From an uncultured Oscillospiraceae bacterium (lineage in GTDB: Bacteria; Bacillota; Clostridia; Oscillospirales; Ruminococcaceae): a DNA stretch of 64,000 nucleotides. The notes beneath the pieces are model-generated. The model saw nothing but the letters and a program-made list of their open reading frames with translations, was not told the origin of the DNA and made no database searches. Every line of letters begins with the position of its first letter. Position 1 is the first letter of the stretch. A program made the position numbers and the translations under genes. Below are positions 16,619-25,050 of the stretch, piece after piece. The DNA lies in the NCBI GenBank assembly GCA_910588145.1, contig CAJUPO010000009.1, positions 1 through 64,000 on the forward strand, in the 5' to 3' direction.

Positions 16619-18985
16619 ATGATCAGTAATTTTGAAATGTTTACAGGTAAGGCGGTCAGTTCCCTTGAAACTGCGGCTGAGTGCGCTTCAGAGCTGGGAC
16701 ATACCTATGTCGGGACGGAACATATACTGCTGGGCTTTATTAAAGAGGGAATGAATATTGCGGCGGCAGTTCTTAAATCATCTAATATAACATTTTCGGA
16801 TTTGTACGATAAAATTTCTGTAATGGTGGGAAAAGGCGAAGAAACTTCACTTACTCTTGCCGATATGACTCCGGCGCTGAGAAGGATTCTTGAATGCGCA
16901 GTGGGTTCTGCGGAATCTATGGGAACAAAGCTTGTGGGAACGGAACATATACTGATGGCTATACTCAGCGAACCTGGGTGCGGTGCAATGAATATACTGA
17001 CCACTTTTGGGGCTGATCCTCTTAAGATGTATAATGAATGCGCAGGAGCGTATACCTTTAACGTATTGAGAAATGAAACTGTAAAGTACCGTCAGCCGGA
17101 CAGAAAAAAGCTTCCCACACTTTATAAGTATGGTGTGAGTCTTACCGAGCGTGCTATGGAGAATCATTGCGATCCGCTTATAGGGCGTAGAAAAGAAACG
17201 GAAAGAGTACTTCAGATTCTTGCAAGGCGTACTAAAAATAATCCCTGCCTGATCGGAGAAGCAGGAGTTGGAAAAACTGCTATTGCAGAGGGGATAGCAA
17301 ATATGTTTGTTCAGGGAAAGGTTCCTGACGAACTTAAAAACAAGAATATTTTTTCTCTTGATCTTACAGCTATGCTTGCAGGAGCAAAATACAGGGGAGA
17401 TTTTGAGGAGCGTATAAAAAACTGTATAGATGAGGTTATCAGCGTAGGAAACATTATTCTTTTTATAGATGAAATTCATTCAATAGTCGGCGCCGGCGCT
17501 GCGGAGGGAGCTATTGACGCTGCTAATATTTTAAAGCCTCAGCTTGCAAGAGGTGAGATTCAGATAATCGGCGCTACAACTGTTGAGGAGTACAGAAAGT
17601 ATATTGAAAAGGATTCTGCACTTGAAAGACGTTTTCAGCCGGTCATTGTGGAAGAACCCGACGAGGAAGAAGCTTGCAGGATTCTTACCGGTCTTAAGGA
17701 AAGATACGAAAAATTTCATAATGTACAAATCAGCGATGATATTATAAAAACGGCAGTAAGCTTTTCGGTACGTTACATTAACGACAGATTTCTGCCCGAT
17801 AAAGCAATTGATATTATAGATGAAGCGGCTTCGAGAGCTAAAATACGCCGGGCAAGAAGTACTACAAAAGAATTTGAGGCAATTGAAATAACAGGAAAAA
17901 ACATCACTCTTGACGATATAGAAAATGCATGCAGAAAAAGGCGTGAAAAGAACGGAGCGAATCCCTGCGAAATTACCTTTGACGATATTTCTAATGTAGT
18001 ATCTGTTTGGACAGGTATACCGGTTAACAGAATATCCAAAGAAGAGGAAGAACGTCTGCTTAATCTTGAATATGAACTGGGAAAAAGAGTCATCGGTCAG
18101 GACGAGGCAGTTTCGGCTGTTGCAAGAGCTATTAGACGTGGAAGAGTAGGACTTAAAGAGCCTGATAAGCCAATTGGTTCATTCATTTTTATGGGACCAA
18201 CGGGAGTGGGAAAGACTGAGCTTTCACGTGCAGTGGCGGAAGCTATGTTTGACAGTGAAAAGAATCTTGTAAAAATTGATATGTCAGAATATATGGAGAA
18301 GCATTCTACTGCAAAGCTGATCGGAGCGCCTCCCGGATATGCAGGGTATGACGAGGGTGGAACCCTTACAGACAGAATACGGAGATGTCCTTATTGCGTT
18401 ATTCTGTTTGATGAGATTGAAAAGGCGCATCCGGATGTTCTTAATATTCTGCTCCAGATTCTTGAGGACGGAGTTCTTACTGATTCAAAGGGGCGGCATA
18501 CCAGCTTTAAAAACTCATTAATAATTCTCACTTCAAATATTGGTTCAGATATTCTTTCTGAAAAACAGCGTCTGGGCTTTGGAGAGGATTCCTCTGCTGA
18601 TCTTTCTGAAAAAGCTAAGGTTGAACTAAAAAAGCATTTAAAACCGGAGCTGATCAATCGGCTTGACGAGGTAATTGTTTTCAGGCGGCTGGAAAAGGAA
18701 AATCTTAAATCAGTAAGCATAAAGCTTCTGAACGAGCTTGTTCAAAGGTGCAGCCGCATTGGAGTTAACATTGTTTTTGATGAAAAAGACGCTGAGAATC
18801 TTGTTGATGAAAAGAAAATAAAGGATTGCAATGCGAGATTTTTAAAAAGAAATATTACAGAAAAAATAGAAAACATGATTTCGGGCTCTATTCTTGACGG
18901 AAGCCTGAAAAAAGGAGATACAGCGGAAATATTATATGAGGACGGAGAATTTAAGCTTGCAAGTCCGCTTATTCATAATAAATAA
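16619..18985 (+). CDS. clpC: ClpC-type AAA+ unfoldase of the Clp protease
   Basis: A 788-residue Hsp100 unfoldase that feeds substrates to ClpP. Two ClpN repeats occupy 1-145. AAA-1 has GEAGVGKT (213-220) and LFIDEIHSIVGAG; AAA-2 has GPTGVGKT (about 526-533) and ILFDEIEKAHPD. The LGFG loop in EKQRLGFGEDS is the ClpP-docking motif, so it acts as a protease subunit rather than ClpB. The middle domain between the AAA modules is only about 40 residues, some 20 shorter than in B. subtilis ClpC, and the UVR-like pattern is not clear. GGAGGAAAGG precedes the ATG. It is not in the usual ctsR-mcsA-mcsB-clpC operon and no CtsR heptad repeat was found upstream. Confidence 0.92.
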   Translation: MISNFEMFTGKAVSSLETAAECASELGHTYVGTEHILLGFIKEGMNIAAAVLKSSNITFSDLYDKISVMVGKGEETSLTLADMTPALRRILECAVGSAESMGTKLVGTEHILMAILSEPGCGAMNILTTFGADPLKMYNECAGAYTFNVLRNETVKYRQPDRKKLPTLYKYGVSLTERAMENHCDPLIGRRKETERVLQILARRTKNNPCLIGEAGVGKTAIAEGIANMFVQGKVPDELKNKNIFSLDLTAMLAGAKYRGDFEERIKNCIDEVISVGNIILFIDEIHSIVGAGAAEGAIDAANILKPQLARGEIQIIGATTVEEYRKYIEKDSALERRFQPVIVEEPDEEEACRILTGLKERYEKFHNVQISDDIIKTAVSFSVRYINDRFLPDKAIDIIDEAASRAKIRRARSTTKEFEAIEITGKNITLDDIENACRKRREKNGANPCEITFDDISNVVSVWTGIPVNRISKEEEERLLNLEYELGKRVIGQDEAVSAVARAIRRGRVGLKEPDKPIGSFIFMGPTGVGKTELSRAVAEAMFDSEKNLVKIDMSEYMEKHSTAKLIGAPPGYAGYDEGGTLTDRIRRCPYCVILFDEIEKAHPDVLNILLQILEDGVLTDSKGRHTSFKNSLIILTSNIGSDILSEKQRLGFGEDSSADLSEKAKVELKKHLKPELINRLDEVIVFRRLEKENLKSVSIKLLNELVQRCSRIGVNIVFDEKDAENLVDEKKIKDCNARFLKRNITEKIENMISGSILDGSLKKGDTAEILYEDGEFKLASPLIHNK

Positions 18986-18992
18986 TGCAAAA

Positions 18993-19028
18993 AAATCACT
19001 GTTGATATATAATAATCAACAGTGATTT
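18993..19028. terminator. Bidirectional terminator between clpC and the aminotransferase
   Basis: Perfect 14-bp stem (18993-19006 with 19015-19028) with an A-run on its left. It separates two convergent genes. Confidence 0.85.
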
Positions 19029-19046
19029 AAAATTTCATATATTAAA

Positions 19047-20324
19047 TCAGTTTTCAAGAAGCTTTTCAGCGCTTGCAATTTTTATGCTCAGGCAGAATAT
19101 ATCCATAGCCTGGCTAAGTTCTTCAACTGAAGGATATGACGGTGCAATTCTTATGTTCTTGTCTTCAGGATCCTTACCGTATGGATATGTTGCGCCTGCG
19201 CCTGTAAGTGTTACGCCTGCTTCACGGCAAAGTGAAACAATTCTCTTTGCGCATCCCGGAACAGAATCAAATGAAATAAAGTAGCCGCCCTTTGGATTTA
19301 CCCAGCTTCCTATGCCTAAAGGAGCGATTTCCTTTTCAAGCTTTTCTATAACTATGCTGAATTTAGGCGCAAGGATTACCTGATGTTTTTTCATGTGTTC
19401 CTTAATGCCCTCAGCAGTTTTGAAGTATTTTACATGTCTTAGCTGATTCAGCTTATCGTGACCGATAGTTCTTGCTTCCATGATTTTAGCAATTTCCTTA
19501 AGATTTCCAGCGCTTGAAGCAAGTGCAGCAACGCCTGATCCGGGGAAAGTGATTTTTGAAGTTGAAGCAAAAACATAAACCATGTTCTCATTTCCGGCCT
19601 TTTTGCATTCATCAATAATATTTAAAATGAGCTTTGGTTCATCGACAAGGTGGTGTACACAATAAGCATTGTCCCAGAAGATTCTGAAGTCCTTAGCTTT
19701 AGGTTTAAGTGCAGCGAATCTTTTTACCGTTTCATCGCTGTAAACTATACCGCTCGGATTCGAATACTGCGGAACGCACCATACGCCCTTAATGGATTCG
19801 TCTTCAGAAACCATTTTTTCGATCATATCCATATCCGGACCGTTGTCTGTATAAGGTATATTAACCATTTCAATTCCAAGTGATTCACATATAGTAAAGT
19901 GACGGTCATAACCGGGAACCGGACACAGGAACTTTACCTTATCAAGTCTGCACCAAGGCAGGCAGCCGTTTATACCGTTTGTATAGGACAGTGAAACGAC
20001 ATCATACATTATATTAAGGCTTGAGTTGCCGAAAATCATTACTTCATCAGCGCTTACTTCAAGCAGATCTGCAAACATTGTTTTGGCTTCAGGAATACCG
20101 TCCAGTATGCCGTAGTTACGGTAATCGTCGCCGTTGATACCGGTCAGATCGCTTTTGCTGTTTAAAATATCGAGCATATCAGTAGTCAGAGCAAGCTGTT
20201 CGGGAGAGGGCTTTCCTCTTGCCATATTAAGCTTCAGATCAAGCGCTTTAAACTTGTCGTATTCTTCTTCCCATTGTTTTTTATGAGAGAGAAGCTCGTC
20301 ATGGTTCATTTCACAAAGTTTCAT
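19047..20324 (-). CDS. PLP-dependent aminotransferase (class I fold, PF12897-like)
   Basis: A 425-residue fold type I aminotransferase. The start KLNMARGKPSPEQL fits the aspartate-aminotransferase-like group of PF12897. The PLP lysine is in FASTSKITFPGSGVA, the cofactor-binding Asn/Tyr in WCVPQYSNPSG, and the substrate-binding Arg in IRIAPSYPS. A likely role is aspartate or branched amino acid transamination; the exact substrate cannot be read from sequence. The ATG at 20324 is chosen for its AAGGAG 10-11 bases upstream; a longer reading would add 18 residues without an SD. It is transcribed alone from a promoter at 20397-20425. Confidence 0.88.
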   Translation of the reverse strand: MKLCEMNHDELLSHKKQWEEEYDKFKALDLKLNMARGKPSPEQLALTTDMLDILNSKSDLTGINGDDYRNYGILDGIPEAKTMFADLLEVSADEVMIFGNSSLNIMYDVVSLSYTNGINGCLPWCRLDKVKFLCPVPGYDRHFTICESLGIEMVNIPYTDNGPDMDMIEKMVSEDESIKGVWCVPQYSNPSGIVYSDETVKRFAALKPKAKDFRIFWDNAYCVHHLVDEPKLILNIIDECKKAGNENMVYVFASTSKITFPGSGVAALASSAGNLKEIAKIMEARTIGHDKLNQLRHVKYFKTAEGIKEHMKKHQVILAPKFSIVIEKLEKEIAPLGIGSWVNPKGGYFISFDSVPGCAKRIVSLCREAGVTLTGAGATYPYGKDPEDKNIRIAPSYPSVEELSQAMDIFCLSIKIASAEKLLEN

Positions 20325-20396
20325 TTTAATAAACGCTCCTTTAAAAATATAAATAGAAAAACAGCAGCCATAAGCCACAGTTGAGTTACCTAATAA

Positions 20397-20425
20397 ATTA
20401 TATCATAAATTGCCGGAATATGCAA
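20397..20425 (-). promoter_or_regulatory. Promoter of the aminotransferase gene
   Basis: On the minus strand TTGCAT, a 17-base spacer and a perfect TATAAT, leaving a 5' leader of about 65 bases. Confidence 0.7.
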
Positions 20426-20718
20426 TAATAAAAAATATTTGTTCGGATTATAAACAAATTCTAAAGATGTTAAAATATTAAACAGCAATTATAAACGTCG
20501 AAAAACGTCATAAGTATTTGTAGTTTATAAGATTGGGTAATATAATTGTGAACAATGCACAAAAATAGTGGAAAAATTTCGTTGCCGAAATTAATATTTT
20601 TGACATATGTTCATAATTTATTCACATATTGGGTATTGTTATATGTTATAATATGTATAAACGGATGGGTAGTGTGTGTACCTTAACGTGTAATATATTT
20701 TGAAAGGAAGATTAAATC
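20426..20718. promoter_or_regulatory. Intergenic region upstream of the dockerin gene, with extended -10 element
   Basis: No gene was found here. TGT-TATAAT at 20644-20652 is an extended -10 with no good -35 at 16-18 bases. A TTGACA at 20600-20605 has no matching -10. The AT-rich stretch holds two similar blocks (CATATGTTCATAAT and TATATGTTATAAT) that may be regulator sites. The start codon is about 65 bases after the -10. Confidence 0.4.
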
Positions 20719-22884
20719 ATGGGTTTAAAAACATTGAAAGGCAGAATTAAAGCAGCTGTAGTTACCGCTGCTATGATCGCAACAACATTGATTACACCGT
20801 CGGCTTTTCAGCTTTCATCTGTTTCAGCTGCAAGCGTGAGTGTTAATCACACATTTATTGCAGATGGTGTTGAAGATGGCAAAAGACAGGCAACAATTCC
20901 GTTAAGCGGAATCGGAAATGCTAAAACGCTTACTCTTAACTTTACAACAGAGTACAGCAGTGACGCTACAATTGCTGTTTACGGTCTGGGCGTTACCGTT
21001 GATCCTTATTGGGTAAACGTAGAAAAAGAAATTAAAACAGGCGGAAAGAAATCTTTCTCCCTGAGCGTTGATATTCCTTCTCAGTATGTGGGCAAGGTTA
21101 ACAATATCGGCGTAGGCGTATGGTATCCTAAAACAAATGAGAAGTTTACTCTCACAACAATAACAACAGACGGCTCAGGTACAGTTACTCCGCCGGAAGT
21201 TGATCCTCCTTATGAATCTCAGAACAATAAGAGCGGTACATACACATTCAAGGATAACAAGGATGGTACTGCTACAATAACATCAACACTCAGCGCACAG
21301 ATTGACGGCGAGTTTGATTACCTTCTGACAGCAGGTCACGATGAGGAATCCTATATTGATCCTGACACAGGCACAAGCACTTATGAAGAAGGCGATCCGA
21401 TTAACTCACACAAATTCCCGCTTTCTGAATTTGGTATCAAGAATTTAACAGGCGTTACATTTGAATCATTTGAATATATCATTGAATCAGATGTGGATAT
21501 GAACAGACTGATGTACGGCGGCGGTATTAACGTTGTTGCAGGTTCAATTGCAGATACTGAATATGCAAAGGGCAAAAACGGCTACTGGTACAATGACCAG
21601 GGCGAGGAAGACGTTGAAGAATTTGGTGATAAATTCCAGATAGACGATTACGCAACTGGCTATAATACCTATAATGCAGGTCAGTATGCTAAAATAGTTT
21701 GGGATGTTCCAAAGAGCGTTCAGCCGTTTGTTACAACAGCCGGCGGCGATACAGTTGGTATTCAGTTCTGGTATGGTGAAACAGCTTCAGAAGAAGGTTC
21801 AACAGAACCAAGTACTATCGAAACAGTTCATCTTACAGGCGCTGCCTGCACATATACAAGAACAGCAACTGTTCCTTACAACAAGACTATTACTAAGAGC
21901 ATAGGCAAAACTATTAAGGCTACTGATGATGCGTCCTTGAATCAGGTTAAATACAATCTTCCTGATCTTGGTCTCGGCGAAAGAGATATACTCTCAGCAG
22001 TTAAGTTCTCACTTACATCTTCAGCAGATCTCGGCAAGTTTGTAGGCGGTCTCGGCATATCTGTTGATCTTACAAATCCATCAGCAGATGAAGGCTGGTA
22101 TAACCCAGGCAATATAGTTGTTCTTAATGCAGGAAAAACTATCGACTTAATGTGGATAATCCCTGAAACAATCAGAAAAGACGTTACAACACAGCTTATG
22201 GAAGGCGTTGCCGCTGAGGATATCGGAAACGTAATGTGCGGTTTCTGGTACGGTGAAAATGCAGAATCAATTACAGTAAAATCAGCTGATTTCTATGTTT
22301 ATCAGTCTGAAGAAGCAGATCTGAAGGTTGAACCTGAAGACTTCAAGGTTGAAGTCGGCGAAACAAAGAAGCTTACTGTTAATGTTCCCGGATGCACAAT
22401 GATCCCTTCACCGGCAGGTTATATAACAGTTGATGATGCTGGAAATATTACAGGCGTTAAGGAAGGTATCTGCAAGCTTCAAGTTACTTCTCCGGAAGGT
22501 CAGACTGTAACTATTGATGTTGAAGTTCTTCCTGCAAAGGTTGAAACTACTACAGCTACAACAGTTACAACAAAAACTACAACAAAGACTACAACTGTAA
22601 CAACAAAGGTTACAACTCAGGATCCTGATGATATTATTGACTGGTCCATGGTTCTTTACGGAGACGTAGACCTCGACGGTTCAGTTGACGTTAACGATGT
22701 AGTTACTCTTAATATGTATCTCCTTGATAAAACAACTACTCCTTTGAATGCAACAGCAAGAGAAAATGCTGATTGTGAATACGATCACAATATTGACCTT
22801 GCAGATTCAGCTAAGCTTATAAATTATCTTGCGGAGATGATACCTAATACAGATTTAGGTGATCCTGATTTTTATCTTAAATAA
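20719..22884 (+). CDS. Secreted dockerin protein with repeated beta-sandwich modules and Ig-like domain
   Basis: A 721-residue exported protein of the cellulosome/amylosome type. A signal peptide (about 1-38) ends in SVSAAS. Three related beta-rich modules follow (about 40-155, 165-375 and 385-530), each closing with a W/F-W-Y signature (VWYPKT, FWYGET, FWYGEN), so they look like repeats of one carbohydrate-binding-like fold. An Ig-like (BIG_2 type) domain covers about 535-610. A Thr-rich linker leads to a type I dockerin with two calcium-loop repeats (DVDLDGSVDVNDV and DCEYDHNIDLADS). No catalytic domain was recognised. The dockerin should dock to a scaffoldin cohesin, none of which is encoded here. 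It probably helps attach the cell or complex to polysaccharide. Confidence 0.85.
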   Translation: MGLKTLKGRIKAAVVTAAMIATTLITPSAFQLSSVSAASVSVNHTFIADGVEDGKRQATIPLSGIGNAKTLTLNFTTEYSSDATIAVYGLGVTVDPYWVNVEKEIKTGGKKSFSLSVDIPSQYVGKVNNIGVGVWYPKTNEKFTLTTITTDGSGTVTPPEVDPPYESQNNKSGTYTFKDNKDGTATITSTLSAQIDGEFDYLLTAGHDEESYIDPDTGTSTYEEGDPINSHKFPLSEFGIKNLTGVTFESFEYIIESDVDMNRLMYGGGINVVAGSIADTEYAKGKNGYWYNDQGEEDVEEFGDKFQIDDYATGYNTYNAGQYAKIVWDVPKSVQPFVTTAGGDTVGIQFWYGETASEEGSTEPSTIETVHLTGAACTYTRTATVPYNKTITKSIGKTIKATDDASLNQVKYNLPDLGLGERDILSAVKFSLTSSADLGKFVGGLGISVDLTNPSADEGWYNPGNIVVLNAGKTIDLMWIIPETIRKDVTTQLMEGVAAEDIGNVMCGFWYGENAESITVKSADFYVYQSEEADLKVEPEDFKVEVGETKKLTVNVPGCTMIPSPAGYITVDDAGNITGVKEGICKLQVTSPEGQTVTIDVEVLPAKVETTTATTVTTKTTTKTTTVTTKVTTQDPDDIIDWSMVLYGDVDLDGSVDVNDVVTLNMYLLDKTTTPLNATARENADCEYDHNIDLADSAKLINYLAEMIPNTDLGDPDFYLK

Positions 22885-22887
22885 AAA

Positions 22888-22913
22888 AGTCCGGCGTAAG
22901 CCGGATTTTTTTT
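22888..22913 (+). terminator. Terminator 1 after the dockerin gene
   Basis: A CCGGC/GCCGG core with flanking A-T pairs, a GTAA loop and a T8 tail; a classic intrinsic terminator. Confidence 0.88.
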
Positions 22914-22948
22914 ACCAGTGAATGCATTTGCATTTACTGGTTTTTTTT
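22914..22948 (+). terminator. Terminator 2 after the dockerin gene
   Basis: A 13-bp stem (22914-22926 with 22929-22941) including one G-T pair, followed by eight T. The stop codon of the opposite DUF6774 gene lies inside the stem. Confidence 0.85.
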
Positions 22949-23104
22949 GTTGCAGCATAACGCTCGCTGAGCGGCTATTGTTTCTAATGTATCGCCAAGC
23001 TGGACAAAGATTGACGCCATTACAGCAAGTTCGTCTTCGTCTAACTTAGCGGCTATTAAATTTGCAAGTGCAGTAACAGAAGCGGTAAGCTCGCAGGGAT
23101 TCAT
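22934..23104 (-). CDS. Small DUF6774-like protein (56 aa)
   Basis: A 56-residue protein starting MNPCELTASVTALANLIAA, with the LDEDELAVMASIFVQLGDTL and TIAAQRALCC pattern of the small DUF6774 family found in many Firmicutes. The sequence reads as two amphipathic helices with a Cys near each end. GGGGGTG lies at good spacing before the ATG at 23104. Function is unknown. It faces away from the tiny-ORF operon, from which it is separated by a repressor-type promoter, and may be part of the phage-derived island. Confidence 0.7.
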   Translation of the reverse strand: MNPCELTASVTALANLIAAKLDEDELAVMASIFVQLGDTLETIAAQRALCCNKKNQ

Positions 23105-23197
23105 TTTTAACACCCCCTTATTTATATTGTATGCTTAATTTATATAGTAGTTTATACATAATAATGAATTTTATATTCATTATTATGTATTTTTATA

Positions 23198-23226
23198 TTG
23201 ACAAACACATTAAAATGTGTTATTAT
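23198..23226 (+). promoter_or_regulatory. Repressor-controlled promoter of the tiny-ORF operon
   Basis: TTGACA (23198-23203), 17-base spacer, TATTAT (23221-23226). The spacer contains the dyad ACACATTAAAATGTGT (23205-23220), with 7-bp perfect half-sites. It matches the site in the S24 repressor promoter under the consensus AYACRTTWAAATGTRT, so it is a likely operator that blocks RNA polymerase binding. Confidence 0.75.
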
Positions 23227-23276
23227 AAATTAAAATAAATTATGGCATTAATTGTCACATGGGAGGTGTATGTGTT

Positions 23277-23564
23277 TTGATTGATATTTATAAAAAACTT
23301 TTGGGGTATAGCTATTATGTGGTAAACGGCATATCATGCAGAAATTTAGTTCCCCTTAATGAAACTATGGGGCTTTATGAAATCGGCTTTTTCAGAAGTG
23401 ATGTTCCGCATATTGTTTATCTGAGTATGAACAGAAAAAATAAATGTCCCTGTTCAGAATGCGTGGAAATAGTTAAGACAGCAGAAAAAATGAGTGAATC
23501 AGGTATTACTATTAAGGTATTTTATTCTGACGGCGGTATTTCAATAGTAAGCGCCTATAAGTAA
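23277..23564 (+). CDS. Small protein of the phage-derived island (95 aa), unknown function
   Basis: A 95-residue protein, first gene behind the repressor-controlled promoter. The start is TTG at 23277, with GGGAGG 10 bases upstream; the ATG 18 bases earlier has no SD. A CPCSEC pair near residue 60 could bind zinc or form a disulfide, followed by a helix (VEIVKTAEKMSES) and a beta-rich end. It is not recognised as a member of any family. As an early gene of a repressed operon it may be an antirepressor or a host-takeover protein, which is only a guess. Confidence 0.6.
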   Translation: MIDIYKKLLGYSYYVVNGISCRNLVPLNETMGLYEIGFFRSDVPHIVYLSMNRKNKCPCSECVEIVKTAEKMSESGITIKVFYSDGGISIVSAYK

Positions 23565-23579
23565 GCTAAGGAGGAAATT

Positions 23580-23762
23580 ATGAAAATCAAATGTTTATCT
23601 GTAAAAAACGGCAGTTTTAAGATTGAGGAATCGGACTTTAAATTAACTCAAGAATTTTTAGTATTACATAGCGGAATGGGCTATACAGCCATCAGTTTAA
23701 AGGATATTTCAGAAGCTTTATCAAAAAAAGAGAAAAGCCTGTCCAAAACGGACAAGCTTTAA
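23580..23762 (+). CDS. Tiny protein of the phage-derived island (60 aa)
   Basis: A 60-residue mainly beta and polar protein, starting MKIKCLSVKNGSFKIEES, with a Lys-rich end. AAGGAGG stands at ideal spacing and the gene follows its neighbour by 15 bases, so it belongs to the same operon. It is not recognised as a member of any family. A small hairpin (23734-23760) lies in its last codons. Confidence 0.55.
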   Translation: MKIKCLSVKNGSFKIEESDFKLTQEFLVLHSGMGYTAISLKDISEALSKKEKSLSKTDKL

Positions 23763-23773
23763 AAGGAGGAAAA

Positions 23774-23986
23774 ATGAATATAAAAAACGAAACCAAATGG
23801 CGCCGTAATTATTATAGGGAAACAGAAAAGGCCATACGATACTATGAATTTCTAAATCAGAAATCGGAAATCAGAATAAGAAAAATAACTGATGAAGAAA
23901 AAAGAAATATTGAAATTAAATTGCAGGCTAAGCCGAATCCATTTGCCCTAAAGCTGCCTGTAAAGAGGAGGAAGAAAAATGGCTGA
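23774..23986 (+). CDS. Tiny basic protein of the phage-derived island (70 aa)
   Basis: A 70-residue protein rich in Lys, Arg and Glu, starting MNIKNETKWRRNYYRETE and ending in PVKRRKKNG. The middle is predicted helical and charged, and the ends are strongly basic, so nucleic-acid binding is plausible. AAAAGGAGG precedes the ATG. It overlaps the next gene by 8 bases. No family was recognised. Confidence 0.55.
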   Translation: MNIKNETKWRRNYYRETEKAIRYYEFLNQKSEIRIRKITDEEKRNIEIKLQAKPNPFALKLPVKRRKKNG

Positions 23987-24176
23987 AAAATGGTCCGGCG
24001 TTTTAGTATGTGTGAGAATATACAAGAAAATGAATTTTCGTAACTTTAAAGAAGGCGGATATTATCTTGTTTGTAACGGACGGCTAATTGACGGCAATGG
24101 ACAAAAATCGTCAGAGGTTTATTCTTGTATTGATGAAATCAATGATGCCTTTTATGCGGACTTTATTAGTCTGTAA
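23979..24176 (+). CDS. Tiny protein of the phage-derived island (65 aa)
   Basis: A 65-residue protein starting MAEKWSGVLVCVRIYKKM, last gene of the tiny-ORF operon. Its SD (GAGGAGG) lies inside the preceding gene, and its 3' end overlaps the 3' end of the opposite S24 repressor gene by 11 bases, so transcription from the two promoters collides here. The GGYYLVCNGRLIDGNG part suggests a small beta fold. No family was recognised. Confidence 0.55.
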   Translation: MAEKWSGVLVCVRIYKKMNFRNFKEGGYYLVCNGRLIDGNGQKSSEVYSCIDEINDAFYADFISL

Positions 24177-24885
24177 TATCATCATCTTCAAGGATTCCCA
24201 GTACCTTTCCGCGGCAGTATATGCTGTCATACTCGTGCAGGGGAATATCATTATACTTATCGTTAAATGATATTAAGCGGTTTTGTCCAAGTTCTTTGAT
24301 GTAGCCGCATTCATTTAGAATAAAGATACCGATCTCACCGACTTCGATTTGAGGTTGTGAACGGATTAACGCAATATCACCGTCATGAAAAACGGGTTCC
24401 ATACTGTCTCCGCTGATTTTAAGTGCGAAATTAGCTTCTTCCGCAATTTCTGAACGTATAACCTTAAGCATTTTCTTGTCGCAGCTGTCAAGATAAATAC
24501 CTGTTCCGGCGGATACCGGAAGATCGTATAACTCAATATAGATAGTATCCGCTTTGTGTATTTCGCATTTTTCATTATTGTCAATTTCATAAAGGGTGTC
24601 AATTCTTTCTGAAACTCTTATTTTATTCTCTGCACTAAGTTTCCTGTATTTATCAAGCAGCAGTTTTTCATCTTCCGGAACAGAGGAAGATGATTCGTGA
24701 CCGAATATTAAAAGATCAGTTGAAACATTAAGATACTCGGCGAGACGGGCGACAATATCACTGTTAGGAGAAGCACCCTTTTTCCAGTTTGATACTGAAC
24801 CCTGAGCGCCTCCGCATTCTATAATGGTAGGCGTAATTTTTAAGTTTTTGCTTTGGCAAACGGCCTTTAAATTATCATAAAACAT
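24166..24885 (-). CDS. HTH-S24 phage-type repressor (CI/LexA-like autopeptidase)
   Basis: A 239-residue repressor with an N-terminal XRE-type HTH (about 1-60: QGSVSNWKKGASP is the recognition region) and a C-terminal S24 peptidase. Catalytic Ser161 is in SGDSMEP and Lys198 in YIKELG; the cleavage bond is probably Ala126-Gly127 in PVSAGTG. Such proteins hold prophage promoters shut and self-cleave on RecA activation after DNA damage. Its own promoter carries a dyad at 24904-24919, and the tiny-ORF promoter carries a second, so it likely represses both. TTTGGAG precedes the ATG. Confidence 0.9.
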   Translation of the reverse strand: MFYDNLKAVCQSKNLKITPTIIECGGAQGSVSNWKKGASPNSDIVARLAEYLNVSTDLLIFGHESSSSVPEDEKLLLDKYRKLSAENKIRVSERIDTLYEIDNNEKCEIHKADTIYIELYDLPVSAGTGIYLDSCDKKMLKVIRSEIAEEANFALKISGDSMEPVFHDGDIALIRSQPQIEVGEIGIFILNECGYIKELGQNRLISFNDKYNDIPLHEYDSIYCRGKVLGILEDDDITD

Positions 24886-24903
24886 GCTATTTTCACTCCA
24901 AAT

Positions 24904-24952
24904 ATACGTTTAAATGTATTATTATTATAACATAAATATATAAACTTGTAAA
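24904..24952 (-). promoter_or_regulatory. Promoter and operator of the S24 repressor
   Basis: On the minus strand TTTACA, a 17-base spacer and TATAAT (plus-strand 24947-24952 and 24924-24929). The dyad ATACGTTTAAATGTAT (24904-24919) sits just downstream of the -10, over the start site. It fits the same consensus as the operator at 23205-23220, implying autorepression. Confidence 0.75.
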
Positions 24953-24995
24953 CATTATTTTAAAAAAATCCAGTATAAATTCCATTTACTGCTGC

Positions 24996-25024
24996 TTGAC
25001 TTTTTTTGAAATAACTTCTATAAT
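24996..25024 (+). promoter_or_regulatory. Promoter of the recombinase-like gene
   Basis: TTGACT (24996-25001), 17-base spacer, TATAAT (25019-25024), divergent from the repressor promoter. No operator of the AYACRTTWAAATGTRT type is visible in it. Confidence 0.75.
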
Positions 25025-25050
25025 TTATTTTGAGGTGTTATAGTTAAGTT

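Noticed and set aside
20597..20628. TTGACA at 20600 as promoter of the dockerin gene
   Set aside because: No -10 box lies 16-18 bases downstream; the extended -10 at 20644 is a better candidate.
23734..23760. Hairpin at the end of the 60-aa ORF
   Set aside because: It lies in coding sequence and no T-run follows on the plus strand. It could act as a leftward terminator of the repressor transcript, but evidence is weak.
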